From contig CAYUEV010000008.1 in assembly GCA_964443825.1 (NCBI GenBank), positions 1-44,861 of the forward strand: a DNA stretch of 44,861 nucleotides, written 5' to 3'. Of this stretch, positions 1 to 8,322 are shown piece after piece (position 1 is the stretch's first letter; each line of letters opens with the position of its first letter). The position numbers and the translations under genes were made by a program. Origin of the DNA: UBA1081 sp964443825 (GTDB taxonomy: Bacteria > Bacillota > Clostridia > Oscillospirales > Acutalibacteraceae). Under the pieces are notes generated by a model that saw only the letters and a program-made list of their open reading frames with translations, searched no databases and was not told the DNA's origin.

Positions 1-1
1 G

Positions 2-661
2 TTAATCGGTTTCTCTGTTTTTAAGGAGTATTTCGGCGATTTTTAGATCTTTAGGGTAAGTCACTTTAAAGTTGTCGTCAAAGCCGAAATAGCGATACTC
101 CCTAGCGGACTTGGGTAATTGGTGGGCGGGATGGCAAAGAGTTGAATTAGGGTCGAAATATTTATATAATAGCGGGAATTTATAAGCGTCCGGCGACTGA
201 ATTAAGTAAAAATCCTCTCTGTCGGCTACTCTGTCTTTATAAGAGCCTAAAGCGTCGGTTATTTTGTATGCGGCGTTCACAAAATCGTAATCGTCGAGAA
301 TATTTATAAACTCGTCGATAAGAGAGGGCGTTATCATAGGGCAGGCGGCGTTATTTTCAATGACTTTTTCGCATTCGGGGAAATTATCGGCTATATAGTC
401 GAGGGCGTTTTTTAAAGAAAAGTTGCGGCTCTTCCCGCCTTTAACCGTTTTAACGCCATATTGGTTTTTTATTCTGCCGTTGTTCATTTCATTTTCATCG
501 ACCACTATTATAAAATCGTCGAGAGTCGTCGCCTTTCTAAACGCGTCTATTGAGTACCAGATCATCTCTTTGCCTAAAATATCGTAGTACTGTTTAGGCT
601 TGTCGCCGCCAAAACGCGCCCCTATACCTCCGGCTAAAATTATTCCGATGTTTTTATTCAT
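2..661 (-). CDS. IspD/TarI-like cytidylyltransferase (sugar or polyol phosphate)
   Basis: This 219-residue protein belongs to the IspD/TarI nucleotidyltransferase family, which joins CTP to a phosphorylated alcohol and releases CDP-alcohol. The N-terminal nucleotide-binding signature (LAGGIGARF, then KPKQY) is present. The motif usually read as HDAARP is ENNAACP here, so the usual Asp and Arg are missing. Together with its place behind an epimerase, a 2-hydroxyacid dehydrogenase and an acyltransferase, this suggests a CDP-activated polyol or sugar for an envelope polymer rather than the isoprenoid step; that is inference. The start overlaps the dehydrogenase 3' end by 8 bases and has a good AAAGGAG site. 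The stop codon lies at the window edge, so the gene is complete. Confidence 0.8.
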   Translation of the reverse strand: MNKNIGIILAGGIGARFGGDKPKQYYDILGKEMIWYSIDAFRKATTLDDFIIVVDENEMNNGRIKNQYGVKTVKGGKSRNFSLKNALDYIADNFPECEKVIENNAACPMITPSLIDEFINILDDYDFVNAAYKITDALGSYKDRVADREDFYLIQSPDAYKFPLLYKYFDPNSTLCHPAHQLPKSAREYRYFGFDDNFKVTYPKDLKIAEILLKNRETD

Positions 662-1703
662 TTTTACTCCTTTGTCCTGATACTACGCAATTATCGGGTT
701 CTCCACCGTTTAACCAGCCTTCGAGACTTTTTACTACCATATTTGTGCCGGTCGTTTGGACGTCGTAAGAAGAGCCCGCTATATGAGGCGTTATTATGAG
801 GTTCTTAGCGTCTAAAAGAGGACAGTCGGAAGATATGGGCTCTTTTTTTGTTACGTCAATGGCGGCGCCCGCTATCTCTCCGCTGTTAAGAGCCCAAACC
901 AACGCGTCCTCGTCGACAAGATCCCCTCTCGCGGTATTTATAAAGTAAGCGGTATTTTTCATTTTTTTAAACTCTCCCGCTTTAAAGAGATCTTCAGTTT
1001 CTGAAGTGACGACGCAATGAAGCGATATAATATCGGATACTTTAAGGAGATTGTCAAAATCGGTAAGATTAACGTATGAAGGAACTGTGTCTTTAGATAT
1101 AAACGGGTCGTAAACCATAATTTTCATGCCGAAAGCGTAAGCTTTTTTAGCGACTAATTTCCCCGCGTGACCAAAGCCCACTGATCCTAAAGTCATATGA
1201 TTAAGACTTTCCCCTCGATATTTTATAAACGGGGAATTGTTGTCAAGCCCCCAAACGGTATCTTTATACTCGTCGGGCTTTGATTTTTTATCGGTGGTGA
1301 TTACTTTATTTTTAATAAGGTTCGCGGTAAGCGTAATGTTTCTCGTCAAGTCGAGCATGTAGCCTATAGTCATATCGGATACGGCCTCGGCGTTCCTTCC
1401 TATGTTGTTGCAAACGGTAACGCCGCGTTCCCGCGCTTTTTTAAGGTCGATAACTGACTTAACGCCGCCGCGGCAGCAGATTATGAGTTTAAGATTCTTG
1501 GCGCGGTCAAAAATTTCCGCGTCTATAGTGTCGTATTCGCAAATCAGTATGTCTATATCTTCTACTCGGCGTTTTAATTCGTCCCTCGGTAAAACGTCGT
1601 GATTTAAAGTATAGCCCGCGTACTCGAAATCGACTCTATCGGAAAGAGTTTCAAGGACGGGTCTTATAACTTCCGCCGTAACAAGCGCTTTTAATTTATC
1701 CAT
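654..1703 (-). CDS. D-isomer-specific 2-hydroxyacid dehydrogenase
   Basis: This 349-residue NAD(P)-dependent oxidoreductase resembles the SerA/D-lactate dehydrogenase family. The Rossmann motif is seen as GFGHAG in the middle of the protein. The catalytic set follows in order: Arg in NTARGDLVDE, Glu in TKKEP, and His in ITPHIAGSS. The N-terminal half carries the substrate-binding part of the fold. It lies between an NAD-dependent epimerase (33 bases upstream) and the IspD-like gene (overlapping), so it probably interconverts a keto and a hydroxy intermediate for an activated sugar or polyol. The ATG start has GGAGC six bases upstream. The true substrate cannot be read from sequence; D-3-phosphoglycerate is possible but less likely in this setting. 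Confidence 0.85.
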   Translation of the reverse strand: MDKLKALVTAEVIRPVLETLSDRVDFEYAGYTLNHDVLPRDELKRRVEDIDILICEYDTIDAEIFDRAKNLKLIICCRGGVKSVIDLKKARERGVTVCNNIGRNAEAVSDMTIGYMLDLTRNITLTANLIKNKVITTDKKSKPDEYKDTVWGLDNNSPFIKYRGESLNHMTLGSVGFGHAGKLVAKKAYAFGMKIMVYDPFISKDTVPSYVNLTDFDNLLKVSDIISLHCVVTSETEDLFKAGEFKKMKNTAYFINTARGDLVDEDALVWALNSGEIAGAAIDVTKKEPISSDCPLLDAKNLIITPHIAGSSYDVQTTGTNMVVKSLEGWLNGGEPDNCVVSGQRSKNE

Positions 1704-1736
1704 AATAAAGCTCCAAAAAATTTAATTTTATGTAAA

Positions 1737-2786
1737 TTATTCGTTATTTTTTAAATAATCAACCGTTCTTTTTACTCCGTTTTTATAGTTGTAAAGAGAG
1801 CGATAGCCTAAACCTTGCAGTTTTTTAACGGAGAGAACGGCTCTCGTTATCTTGCTGTACCCTGATTTTGATAAGTCGAAATCGCGGTCAAACGCGACTT
1901 TAACTCCCCCGGCGTCGGCTGAGGCTCTCGCGAAATCAAGAAGTTTTACTCCGCCTTCCTCGGAAGCCACGTTATAGACCTCTCCGCTTTCGCCTTTAGT
2001 TAAAACCTTTAATAAGGCGGACGCGCAGTCGCCTACGTAACCAAACGAGTAAACTTGCGTCCCGGCGCTTTTTAAAATAATATCCTCGCCTTTTACGCTG
2101 TTTAAAATAAACTGCGTCGGAGCTTTGACGTCTTCTTTTATCACGGTTGGACCGTAAATTCTGCCGATTCTCGCGTTTACGTAATCTACTCCGTACTCCT
2201 CATAATACGCTCTGCACATACTTTCGGCGGCTCTCTTGCCCGACGGGTACGCGGCTCTTAAAGAATTGCAATCGACATATCCGCTTGAAAGTTCGTCTAA
2301 TTCGTCTAAGTCGCTTAAACCGTAACTCTCGACCGAGGAACAGAACATAAAACGTTTTGTCTTATAATTTTTGCAACATTCTAAAATATTACGAGTAGAT
2401 ATTACGTTTATGGTTATAGTGTCGACCGGAAATTTTACGTAGTCTATGGGAGAAGTATTGCTCGCGGCGTGAATTACGTAATCGATTTCATTTTTAGAAA
2501 AAACTTCGTCTATTTTTGTAAAATCGTTCGCGTCGCATATAACGGGAATAAAATTTTTATTGCCGCGATAATCCCGGAAACGCTCGCCGGATCTTTTTTC
2601 GCACCTGTCTAACGCTATAACTTTTATATCTCCCGCCTCTAAAAGCAAGTCGGTTAGATAATTCCCAATAAGCCCGGCCGCTCCTGTTATTAAAACCTGA
2701 GAGCCGCTTAAAATTTTAAATACTTCGGGAAAAGCGTCTATATACTTATCTAATTCGTCTTTATAAAGCTGCGATTTAACGTACAT
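1737..2786 (-). CDS. NAD-dependent epimerase/dehydratase (extended SDR)
   Basis: This is a 349-residue extended short-chain dehydrogenase of the nucleotide-sugar epimerase/dehydratase/decarboxylase type. The NAD-binding motif TGAAGLIG lies near residue 34, and the catalytic set is visible as SSVESYG followed by YPSGK (Tyr and Lys). A tail of about 30 residues precedes the Rossmann fold. Its product is probably an NDP-sugar used in capsule, teichoic acid or glycolipid assembly. It sits 4 bases after the acyltransferase stop and 33 bases before the dehydrogenase, so co-transcription is very likely. Closest functional types from memory are UDP-glucuronate decarboxylase and NDP-sugar 4-epimerase; I cannot choose between them. 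Confidence 0.85.
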   Translation of the reverse strand: MYVKSQLYKDELDKYIDAFPEVFKILSGSQVLITGAAGLIGNYLTDLLLEAGDIKVIALDRCEKRSGERFRDYRGNKNFIPVICDANDFTKIDEVFSKNEIDYVIHAASNTSPIDYVKFPVDTITINVISTRNILECCKNYKTKRFMFCSSVESYGLSDLDELDELSSGYVDCNSLRAAYPSGKRAAESMCRAYYEEYGVDYVNARIGRIYGPTVIKEDVKAPTQFILNSVKGEDIILKSAGTQVYSFGYVGDCASALLKVLTKGESGEVYNVASEEGGVKLLDFARASADAGGVKVAFDRDFDLSKSGYSKITRAVLSVKKLQGLGYRSLYNYKNGVKRTVDYLKNNE

Positions 2787-2790
2787 ATTA

Positions 2791-3837
2791 TCATTCTCTT
2801 TTCAATTTTTTAATTGAACTTTTGATTTTTACATATATTATTGAAAAAATAAGCGCGTAGAAAAATATTATAAACGTCCTAAAAGGGGACAAGACTTCCA
2901 TAATTTTAGCGTAAAAGGATATTCTCGACTCGAGTATTTTGGAAGCGTCTCTTATTATAATGTGGAATATATAGACGTAAAGAGAATATTTTCGCCCGAC
3001 CGAGGCGATATGGGGAATTTTTATTTTGTCCTCTGATTTAATTAAAAATACAAAAAGCGCGAAAACCGAAATAATCGTGCCTAAGTATAGCGATTTCGTA
3101 GTGTGGAAAATATGAACTAACACCACTTCGGCAACGCCCGAAACCATCATTGCGACGAGAACATGGTAGTTTAACTTCCTTGTAAGTTCTTCTTTATTTA
3201 GCCTTATATAGTACCCCATCATAAAAAACGGAACGCCGATAAATAAAAAATTTCTACATATAAAACCGTTTTTTAAAAATTCCGGCGAGTTGGGAAAAAT
3301 CAGAATGATTTCTTTTAGCGTTACTCCCAAAACAGATAAAACGATAAACAGCGCGAGAGAAGTCCTCTTGCCTACCCCGTTTCGCTCGATTTTATTTAAA
3401 ATAAGAAAGAAAAGGAAACAGTAAATAAGCGCGGGGAAATACCACATAAACTCGGAAATATGAGTATTATTAAAAAATAAAAACTCCGCGATACTCTTTA
3501 AGCTAAAGAACGGCTTTACATATTCTAAAAAATTCCCGTCTATAACGTATGGCAGCGCGTTGTAAATAAAATAAAGAACCGAAGAACCTAAAAAAAGAAA
3601 AAGTATATGGCGAATTTTACGGTTTACTTTTTTTGGAATTTGCGTTTTGTCGGCATAAAAACAAAAAAATCCCGACACGGCGAAAAAGAACGGCACGGCA
3701 AAGCGCGCGACAGATACGATAACGGCGCCAATCGTTCCCATAAACGGCGCGTGAATTGAAACGACAAAAAACGCCGCCACTATCCTCATGCCGTCGATAA
3801 GGTTATATTGTTTGGATTTTGTAAGCGTTTGTTCCAA
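2791..3837 (-). CDS. Acyltransferase family 3 membrane protein
   Basis: This 348-residue integral membrane protein starts with the typical acyltransferase-3 pattern: LIDGMRIVAAFFVVSIHAP, where the His is the likely catalytic residue, followed by about ten hydrophobic helices. Such proteins O-acetylate or O-acylate surface polysaccharides or peptidoglycan using cytosolic acyl-CoA. The start is TTG with GGAG six bases upstream; no better ATG lies nearby. It is the first gene of the four-gene cassette that ends with the IspD-like gene, and it is separated from the upstream rubredoxin by a strong terminator hairpin. It probably decorates the polymer whose precursor the other three enzymes make. 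Confidence 0.85.
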   Translation of the reverse strand: MEQTLTKSKQYNLIDGMRIVAAFFVVSIHAPFMGTIGAVIVSVARFAVPFFFAVSGFFCFYADKTQIPKKVNRKIRHILFLFLGSSVLYFIYNALPYVIDGNFLEYVKPFFSLKSIAEFLFFNNTHISEFMWYFPALIYCFLFFLILNKIERNGVGKRTSLALFIVLSVLGVTLKEIILIFPNSPEFLKNGFICRNFLFIGVPFFMMGYYIRLNKEELTRKLNYHVLVAMMVSGVAEVVLVHIFHTTKSLYLGTIISVFALFVFLIKSEDKIKIPHIASVGRKYSLYVYIFHIIIRDASKILESRISFYAKIMEVLSPFRTFIIFFYALIFSIIYVKIKSSIKKLKRE

Positions 3838-3861
3838 AATTATCTCCGAAAAAATAACGAT

Positions 3862-3898
3862 AATTTCGGCGAATAGATTTTTCTTACTCGCCGAAATT
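3862..3898 (-). terminator. Intrinsic terminator after rubredoxin
   Basis: A perfect 11-bp inverted repeat (AATTTCGGCGA with TCGCCGAAATT) encloses a 15-base loop. On the minus strand it is followed by ATCGTTATTTTTTC, a usable T-rich tail. It separates the flavodiiron/rubredoxin unit from the acyltransferase cassette. Confidence 0.8.
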
Positions 3899-3912
3899 AA
3901 AAGACTCGTTTT

Positions 3913-4068
3913 TTACTGTTCTTTAAACATATCTTTGCCTACTTTGCAGATAGGACAAGTAAAATCGTCCGGCAAATCGGAAAATTTCGTGCCGGGGGCT
4001 ATGCCGTTATCGGGGTCGCCCTTTTCTTCGTCGTAAGTCCATCCGCAAACTTCGCATACATACTTCAT
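3913..4068 (-). CDS. Rubredoxin
   Basis: A 51-residue one-electron carrier. The two metal-binding pairs are C5-EV-C8-GW and C38-PI-C41, separated by the usual long span of about 29 residues with DPDNGIAPGTKF and LPDDF between them. That is the classical Fe(Cys)4 rubredoxin pattern and length. It starts at ATG with GGCGGT upstream and lies 24 bases after the flavodiiron gene, which it very likely feeds with electrons for O2 or NO reduction. It is followed by a strong terminator. Confidence 0.95.
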   Translation of the reverse strand: MKYVCEVCGWTYDEEKGDPDNGIAPGTKFSDLPDDFTCPICKVGKDMFKEQ

Positions 4069-4092
4069 AAATTTAACCGCCTTTTTTATATT

Positions 4093-5883
4093 TTATTTAA
4101 TAGGTTCAAAATCGGAAGCGCCGTGCTTGCAAAGAGGGCACACTATATCGTCGGGAAGTTCGTCGCCCTCGTAAACCCAGCCGCAGATTTTGCACACAAA
4201 GCCTTTTTTGCCCTCTGTTTTAGGCTTGGGCTTTACGTTCGCGTAGTAGTAAGAGTAAGTCATCGTTTCGACCTTTGATATTACTCTCGCTTCCGTTATT
4301 GAACATATAAACATGCCATGCGTGCCTAAGTCCACATATTGTTCGACTTTAAGCGACATAAAGGAATTGATATATTTCGCTAAAAACGGAAGTTTGTTTT
4401 CGCTTCTTTGGAACTCAAAATCTTTAAATTTATCGGCGCTCCTACCGCTTTGGAAACCGAAATTCTCAAAAACGCTGAAAGGCGCGTCGGTTGAAAGACA
4501 GTTTACGTTCATAATCCCCGTCTGCTTTATGATGTGGTGGGAGTAATTGTCTTTGTTTATGGCGACGGCTATGCGATTAGGGGAATTTGTAACTTGCGAA
4601 ACCGTGTTCACTATAAGACCGTTGTCTTTTTTACCGTCGCTCGACGTTACGACGTAAAGCCCGTAGCCTATTTTAAACAGGGCGGTCATGTCGTTTTTAT
4701 CGGCGGTGGAGTCATTTCTAGCCATGTAACACTCGGAAAGTTCGGACGCTAATTTTTCGATTTGTTCCGTACTTTCGGCGTTAAGAGCCGACTTTATATG
4801 AACCGTGGCGTCGGCAAACGTGATATTTTTGGAATTTTGGAATAAGGACTTCATCACTTTAGCGGCTAAGGGCGCCCAGGAGCCGTTCTCAATGAAAGCC
4901 ACCGTGCGGTTTTGGTAATTCCTCTCCGTAAGAGCCTCTATAAAATGTCTCATATAAGGGAATATATCGGCGTTGTAAGTCGTCGTGGCGAGGACAAGTT
5001 TGCCGTAACGGAAAGCGTCCTCGACAGCCTCCGCCATATCTTCCCTCGCGAGATCCGTCAATACGACTTTAGGACAGTTTTTCTCTTTTAACTTGTCGGC
5101 TAAAAGAAGGGCGGCTTTCTTTGTGTTGCCGTAAACGGACGTATAAGCTATCATAACGCCGTCGCTCTCCACGTCGTATGAGAACCACGTTTTGTAAAGG
5201 TTAATGTAGTAATGGAGATCTTCTTTTAATATAGGACCGTGAAGAGGGCAAATCGTTTCGATTTGGAGATTTTCCGCCTTTTTTAAGAGAGACTGCACCT
5301 GCGCGCCGTACTTCCCGACAATGCCGAAATAGTAGCGTCTCGCTTCGCACGCCCAGTCCTCGTTTACGTCGAGCGCTCCGAACTTCCCGAAGCCGTCCGC
5401 TGAAAAAAGAACTTTGTCAAAGCTGTCGTAAGTGACTATAACTTCCGGCCAGTGAACCATCGGGGCGGCTACAAAAGTAAGATCGTGCTTTCCCAAGCTT
5501 AAAACGCCGCCTTCGGACGCTATTATTCTGTTTTTAGAAAAATCAGCGCCAAAAAAGTTATTCATCATATTAAACGCTTTTTCCGACGCTACGACGCAGG
5601 CGTCGGGATAAACGTCCATAAAGCGCATAATGTTGGCGGAATGGTCGGGTTCCATATGCTGTATAATAAGGTAATCGGGTTTTCTGCCGTCTAAAACAGA
5701 CGCTACGTTATCGAGCCACTCATGGGCAAAATTCCTGTCGACCGTATCGAGTACGGCTATTTTTCGGTCGAGTATTACGTAAGAATTGTACGCCATACCG
5801 TTAGGAACCGCGTACTGCCCTTCAAAAAGGTCGATTTTATGGTCGTTTACGCCTACGTATTTTATGTCGTTTGTAATTTCCAT
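4093..5883 (-). CDS. Multidomain flavodiiron protein (with flavin reductase and rubredoxin domains)
   Basis: This 596-residue enzyme should reduce O2 to water and/or NO to N2O in the cytosol of an anaerobe. Domains in order: a metallo-beta-lactamase-like diiron domain (about 1-240) with ligands H76-x-E78-x-D80-H81, H144, D163 and H215 all present; a flavodoxin domain (about 242-390, FMN loop TSVYGNT); a flavin-reductase-like domain (about 395-545); and a C-terminal rubredoxin-like domain with C564, C567, C582 and C585. The last domain has only 14 residues between the Cys pairs, a short-spaced form as in rubrerythrins, unlike the free rubredoxin next door. The ATG start has AGGA eight bases upstream. 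It lies 29 bases after the cohesin/dockerin gene with no terminator seen between, so read-through is possible. Confidence 0.95.
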   Translation of the reverse strand: MEITNDIKYVGVNDHKIDLFEGQYAVPNGMAYNSYVILDRKIAVLDTVDRNFAHEWLDNVASVLDGRKPDYLIIQHMEPDHSANIMRFMDVYPDACVVASEKAFNMMNNFFGADFSKNRIIASEGGVLSLGKHDLTFVAAPMVHWPEVIVTYDSFDKVLFSADGFGKFGALDVNEDWACEARRYYFGIVGKYGAQVQSLLKKAENLQIETICPLHGPILKEDLHYYINLYKTWFSYDVESDGVMIAYTSVYGNTKKAALLLADKLKEKNCPKVVLTDLAREDMAEAVEDAFRYGKLVLATTTYNADIFPYMRHFIEALTERNYQNRTVAFIENGSWAPLAAKVMKSLFQNSKNITFADATVHIKSALNAESTEQIEKLASELSECYMARNDSTADKNDMTALFKIGYGLYVVTSSDGKKDNGLIVNTVSQVTNSPNRIAVAINKDNYSHHIIKQTGIMNVNCLSTDAPFSVFENFGFQSGRSADKFKDFEFQRSENKLPFLAKYINSFMSLKVEQYVDLGTHGMFICSITEARVISKVETMTYSYYYANVKPKPKTEGKKGFVCKICGWVYEGDELPDDIVCPLCKHGASDFEPIK

Positions 5884-5912
5884 ATAGTATTTCCTTTCGC
5901 GTTTTTACGGAT

Positions 5913-6599
5913 TTAAAGTTTTGCCGCCAGCCTTAACACGGCTCTCGCGTCCTGAGAAGTCACCTTGTTATCGAAATTTACGTCGGCGGCTTTATAAACG
6001 TCGTTTGAGGGCGTTATAAGTTTAGCCGATATTCTGAGGATTATTCTCGCGTCGGAGGCGGTGATATTTCCATCGTTATTTATGTCGCCCGTTAAAGGTT
6101 TGGGAGAAGTCGCCGGTTCGCCGTCGGACGGAGGTTCCGGGGAATTATCTATAATAATGTCTCTCACGACTTTAACGGAAGCGCCGGCGATATTGTCGGC
6201 TTTAAGTTCAGGGTAAACGCCGGCGTTTTTTGTTTTAAAAGTTAAGGTTATAAGCTCTATAGAGGAATCTTCGATTTTATTGAAGAAAATAAACGAAAAA
6301 TAAATCTTACCGCCGACGTCGTTTACTTCCAGCATATCAAAAAAATCCGGCCGGTTGTAATATGAAAGAAATTCTAACGATTCCCTGTCGTATGAGATTA
6401 CAAGGTCGCCGTTAGTAAGACCCGTCATATCGCGGGCGTAAACAGTATAATTAAAAACGCCGTCGCCCTCTCTGATAACGGGAGTAAGCCCCGGCTGAAG
6501 ATTAAGCCCGTCGACGGGATCTCCAAAATCCGCCGACGCGGGAATAAACAGCGCCGCCGCTAAGACTAACGCGAGCGCCGGTGAAAAAAATCTCCTCAT
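5913..6599 (-). CDS. Secreted cohesin-like plus dockerin protein
   Basis: This 228-residue secreted protein has a signal peptide (MRRFF, hydrophobic core, cleavage near PASA-D), a cohesin-like beta-sandwich (about 30-150; V-Y-A-R, LVISYDRESLEF and ITLTFKT match the cohesin pattern), a Pro/Ser linker, and a type I dockerin of two calcium loops (D172 to D183 and D206 to D217, each followed by AR..LR). Cohesin-dockerin pairs assemble cellulosome-like complexes, so this could be a one-module adaptor. An upstream in-frame ATG at 6617 overlaps the -10 box and cannot be in the transcript; the chosen ATG has AAGGTGG before it. The domain calls are strong; the partner is unknown. Confidence 0.85.
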   Translation of the reverse strand: MRRFFSPALALVLAAALFIPASADFGDPVDGLNLQPGLTPVIREGDGVFNYTVYARDMTGLTNGDLVISYDRESLEFLSYYNRPDFFDMLEVNDVGGKIYFSFIFFNKIEDSSIELITLTFKTKNAGVYPELKADNIAGASVKVVRDIIIDNSPEPPSDGEPATSPKPLTGDINNDGNITASDARIILRISAKLITPSNDVYKAADVNFDNKVTSQDARAVLRLAAKL

Positions 6600-6615
6600 A
6601 TAACCACCTTTTAAC

Positions 6616-6644
6616 ATAATATCAAAAATCCGCCTCTATGTCAA
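6616..6644 (-). promoter_or_regulatory. Promoter of the cohesin/dockerin gene
   Basis: Minus-strand TTGACA (6639-6644), a 17-base spacer and TATTAT (6616-6621). The predicted transcript start is near 6609, leaving a leader of about 10 bases with AAGGTGG. It may also drive the flavodiiron and rubredoxin genes downstream. Confidence 0.8.
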
Positions 6645-6709
6645 ATACTTTTTACTGCGCTGAAAAGCTCTGATTTCGCGCCGTGTAACGGGACGATCGC
6701 GCGCCCGGA

Positions 6710-8221
6710 TTATATAAATTCAGATATGTTTTCAGCGACTCTCGAAGGAGTGGAGTAAAGCGCTCCATGCTCTTTACACATAACGTCGGCGGCTCTTCCG
6801 TGAAAATAGCACGCGGCTCTTCCCAAATCGAAATTAGATCGCGTACTTGAGGAGACGCCCGCGATAATTCCCAAAAGACAGTCTCCGCTGCCGCCTCTCG
6901 CAAGACCGGGGTTTCCCGTCGTATTTATGGAAATCCGCCCGTCCTTGTCGGCGATTACGGTGTTGGCGCCTTTTAAAATAAGCGTGACTTCGTGATTTTT
7001 AGAAAAATCGGACGCGATATTTATTCTGTCGTTTTGGATTTCTTCTATTGATTTTTTAGTAAGTCTCGCCATTTCACCGGGGTGAGGCGTTAAAATAATC
7101 CCGGCTTTTGAATTTTTAAGAATTTCTAAATTTTTTGATAAAATATTTAGCCCGTCCGCGTCTATAATGAGTTTGCCGTGGGCGTTATTTACGGTATACT
7201 CTAAAATTTCCCCCGTATCGCGGTCTACGCCTAACCCCGAGCCTAAAGCTATTGCGTCGGACTCTTTTATTTTTTCCTTTAATTCGTCCGATAATTTAGC
7301 TCTCCCGTTTTCGTTATATGGAAGCGGGCAAAAAAGACATTCGTTAAGTTTCGACACGACGCTATCGTAAATGATTTCCGGAAAAGCCGCCGTGACAAGT
7401 CCCGCGCCTGATTCGACGGCGGCTCTGTTCACAAGGTATACGCATCCGGGCATATTTTTACTGCCGGTTATCGTTAAGACTTTTCCAAAAACGCCCTTAT
7501 GGTCGTCAAAGCGTCTTTTTATAACGAGATTTTTAGCCTCTTTTTCCGTTAAAGCCGTATAATTTTCGGAGTATTTTTTAATATCTTCGGCTTTTATCCC
7601 AATATCCATAACGTGAGTTTCCCCGCACATATCGGAATACGGCTTAAAGACGTGCGCTTTTTTAAAGGCGCTCATCGTAAGAGTCTTTTGAGTATTAAAA
7701 TAAACGCCCGGAGCGCCCTCTAAATTCGCCGAAACGCCGCTCGGAATATCGACCGCGTACTTTTTAGCGTTTTCGTTTTCGTTAGAATATTCGATAAGAC
7801 GCTTCTCAACGTCTCTTAACGCGCCTTTAAAACCTATTCCGAAAACAGCGTCTATAATTATTGACGATTTGCTTATTATGACTTTCGCCGTATCTAACGA
7901 GGTTTTAGCGTCGATTATCGTAACGGGGTATTTTTTAAGGTTTTCCAATTTACTTAAACATAAAGGATCTTTAAATTCCCCGGACATTATTAAAAAAATG
8001 TCGCGAAAACCCAATTCAAAAAGCGCTTTGGCAATTACAACGCCGTCGCCGCCGTTTCTGCCCTTTCCCGCTAGTATGGCTACCGGGGCGGGATCGTTCT
8101 CCGAGGCTATAAATTTAGCGCACTCCTCCCCCGCCCTTTCCATCATATCGCAAAAACTGTAGCCTCTTGAGTCGATTTCCTCCTCAAGGGACTTCATATT
8201 TTCAGACGTTAAAATATACAT
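6710..8221 (-). CDS. nnr: Bifunctional NAD(P)H-hydrate epimerase / ADP-dependent dehydratase
   Basis: A 503-residue repair enzyme that returns damaged NAD(P)HX to NAD(P)H. The N-terminal YjeF epimerase half carries AGKGRNGGDG. The C-terminal ribokinase-like dehydratase half carries GSGLG, LTPHPGEMARL and GNPGLARGGSGDCLLG, the last being the ATP/ADP-binding and catalytic-Asp segment. Two-domain fusion and length match the bacterial Nnr family. The ATG at 8221 has a modest GGGTG site; the in-frame TTG 15 bases upstream is less convincing. It is transcribed after the lipase-like gene, beyond a terminator hairpin. Confidence 0.95.
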   Translation of the reverse strand: MYILTSENMKSLEEEIDSRGYSFCDMMERAGEECAKFIASENDPAPVAILAGKGRNGGDGVVIAKALFELGFRDIFLIMSGEFKDPLCLSKLENLKKYPVTIIDAKTSLDTAKVIISKSSIIIDAVFGIGFKGALRDVEKRLIEYSNENENAKKYAVDIPSGVSANLEGAPGVYFNTQKTLTMSAFKKAHVFKPYSDMCGETHVMDIGIKAEDIKKYSENYTALTEKEAKNLVIKRRFDDHKGVFGKVLTITGSKNMPGCVYLVNRAAVESGAGLVTAAFPEIIYDSVVSKLNECLFCPLPYNENGRAKLSDELKEKIKESDAIALGSGLGVDRDTGEILEYTVNNAHGKLIIDADGLNILSKNLEILKNSKAGIILTPHPGEMARLTKKSIEEIQNDRINIASDFSKNHEVTLILKGANTVIADKDGRISINTTGNPGLARGGSGDCLLGIIAGVSSSTRSNFDLGRAACYFHGRAADVMCKEHGALYSTPSRVAENISEFI

Positions 8222-8244
8222 AAAAAACACCCGCAAAAGCGCTA

Positions 8245-8274
8245 AAACGCGGTTCAGTAAGCAAAACCGCGTTT
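8245..8274 (-). terminator. Hairpin after the lipase-like gene
   Basis: A perfect 10-bp inverted repeat (AAACGCGGTT with AACCGCGTTT) around a 10-base loop, 48 bases past the stop of the lipase-like gene. The T-tail on the minus strand is weak, so termination is probable but not certain. Confidence 0.6.
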
Positions 8275-8322
8275 CAAAAATGGTTTATTTATTGATTTAT
8301 GGTTTAAGGAGTCGGCGGGGCC

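Noticed and set aside
6600..6617. Upstream ATG (6617) as the start of the cohesin/dockerin gene.
   Set aside because: It overlaps the -10 box and would not be transcribed; the ATG at 6599 has the ribosome site.
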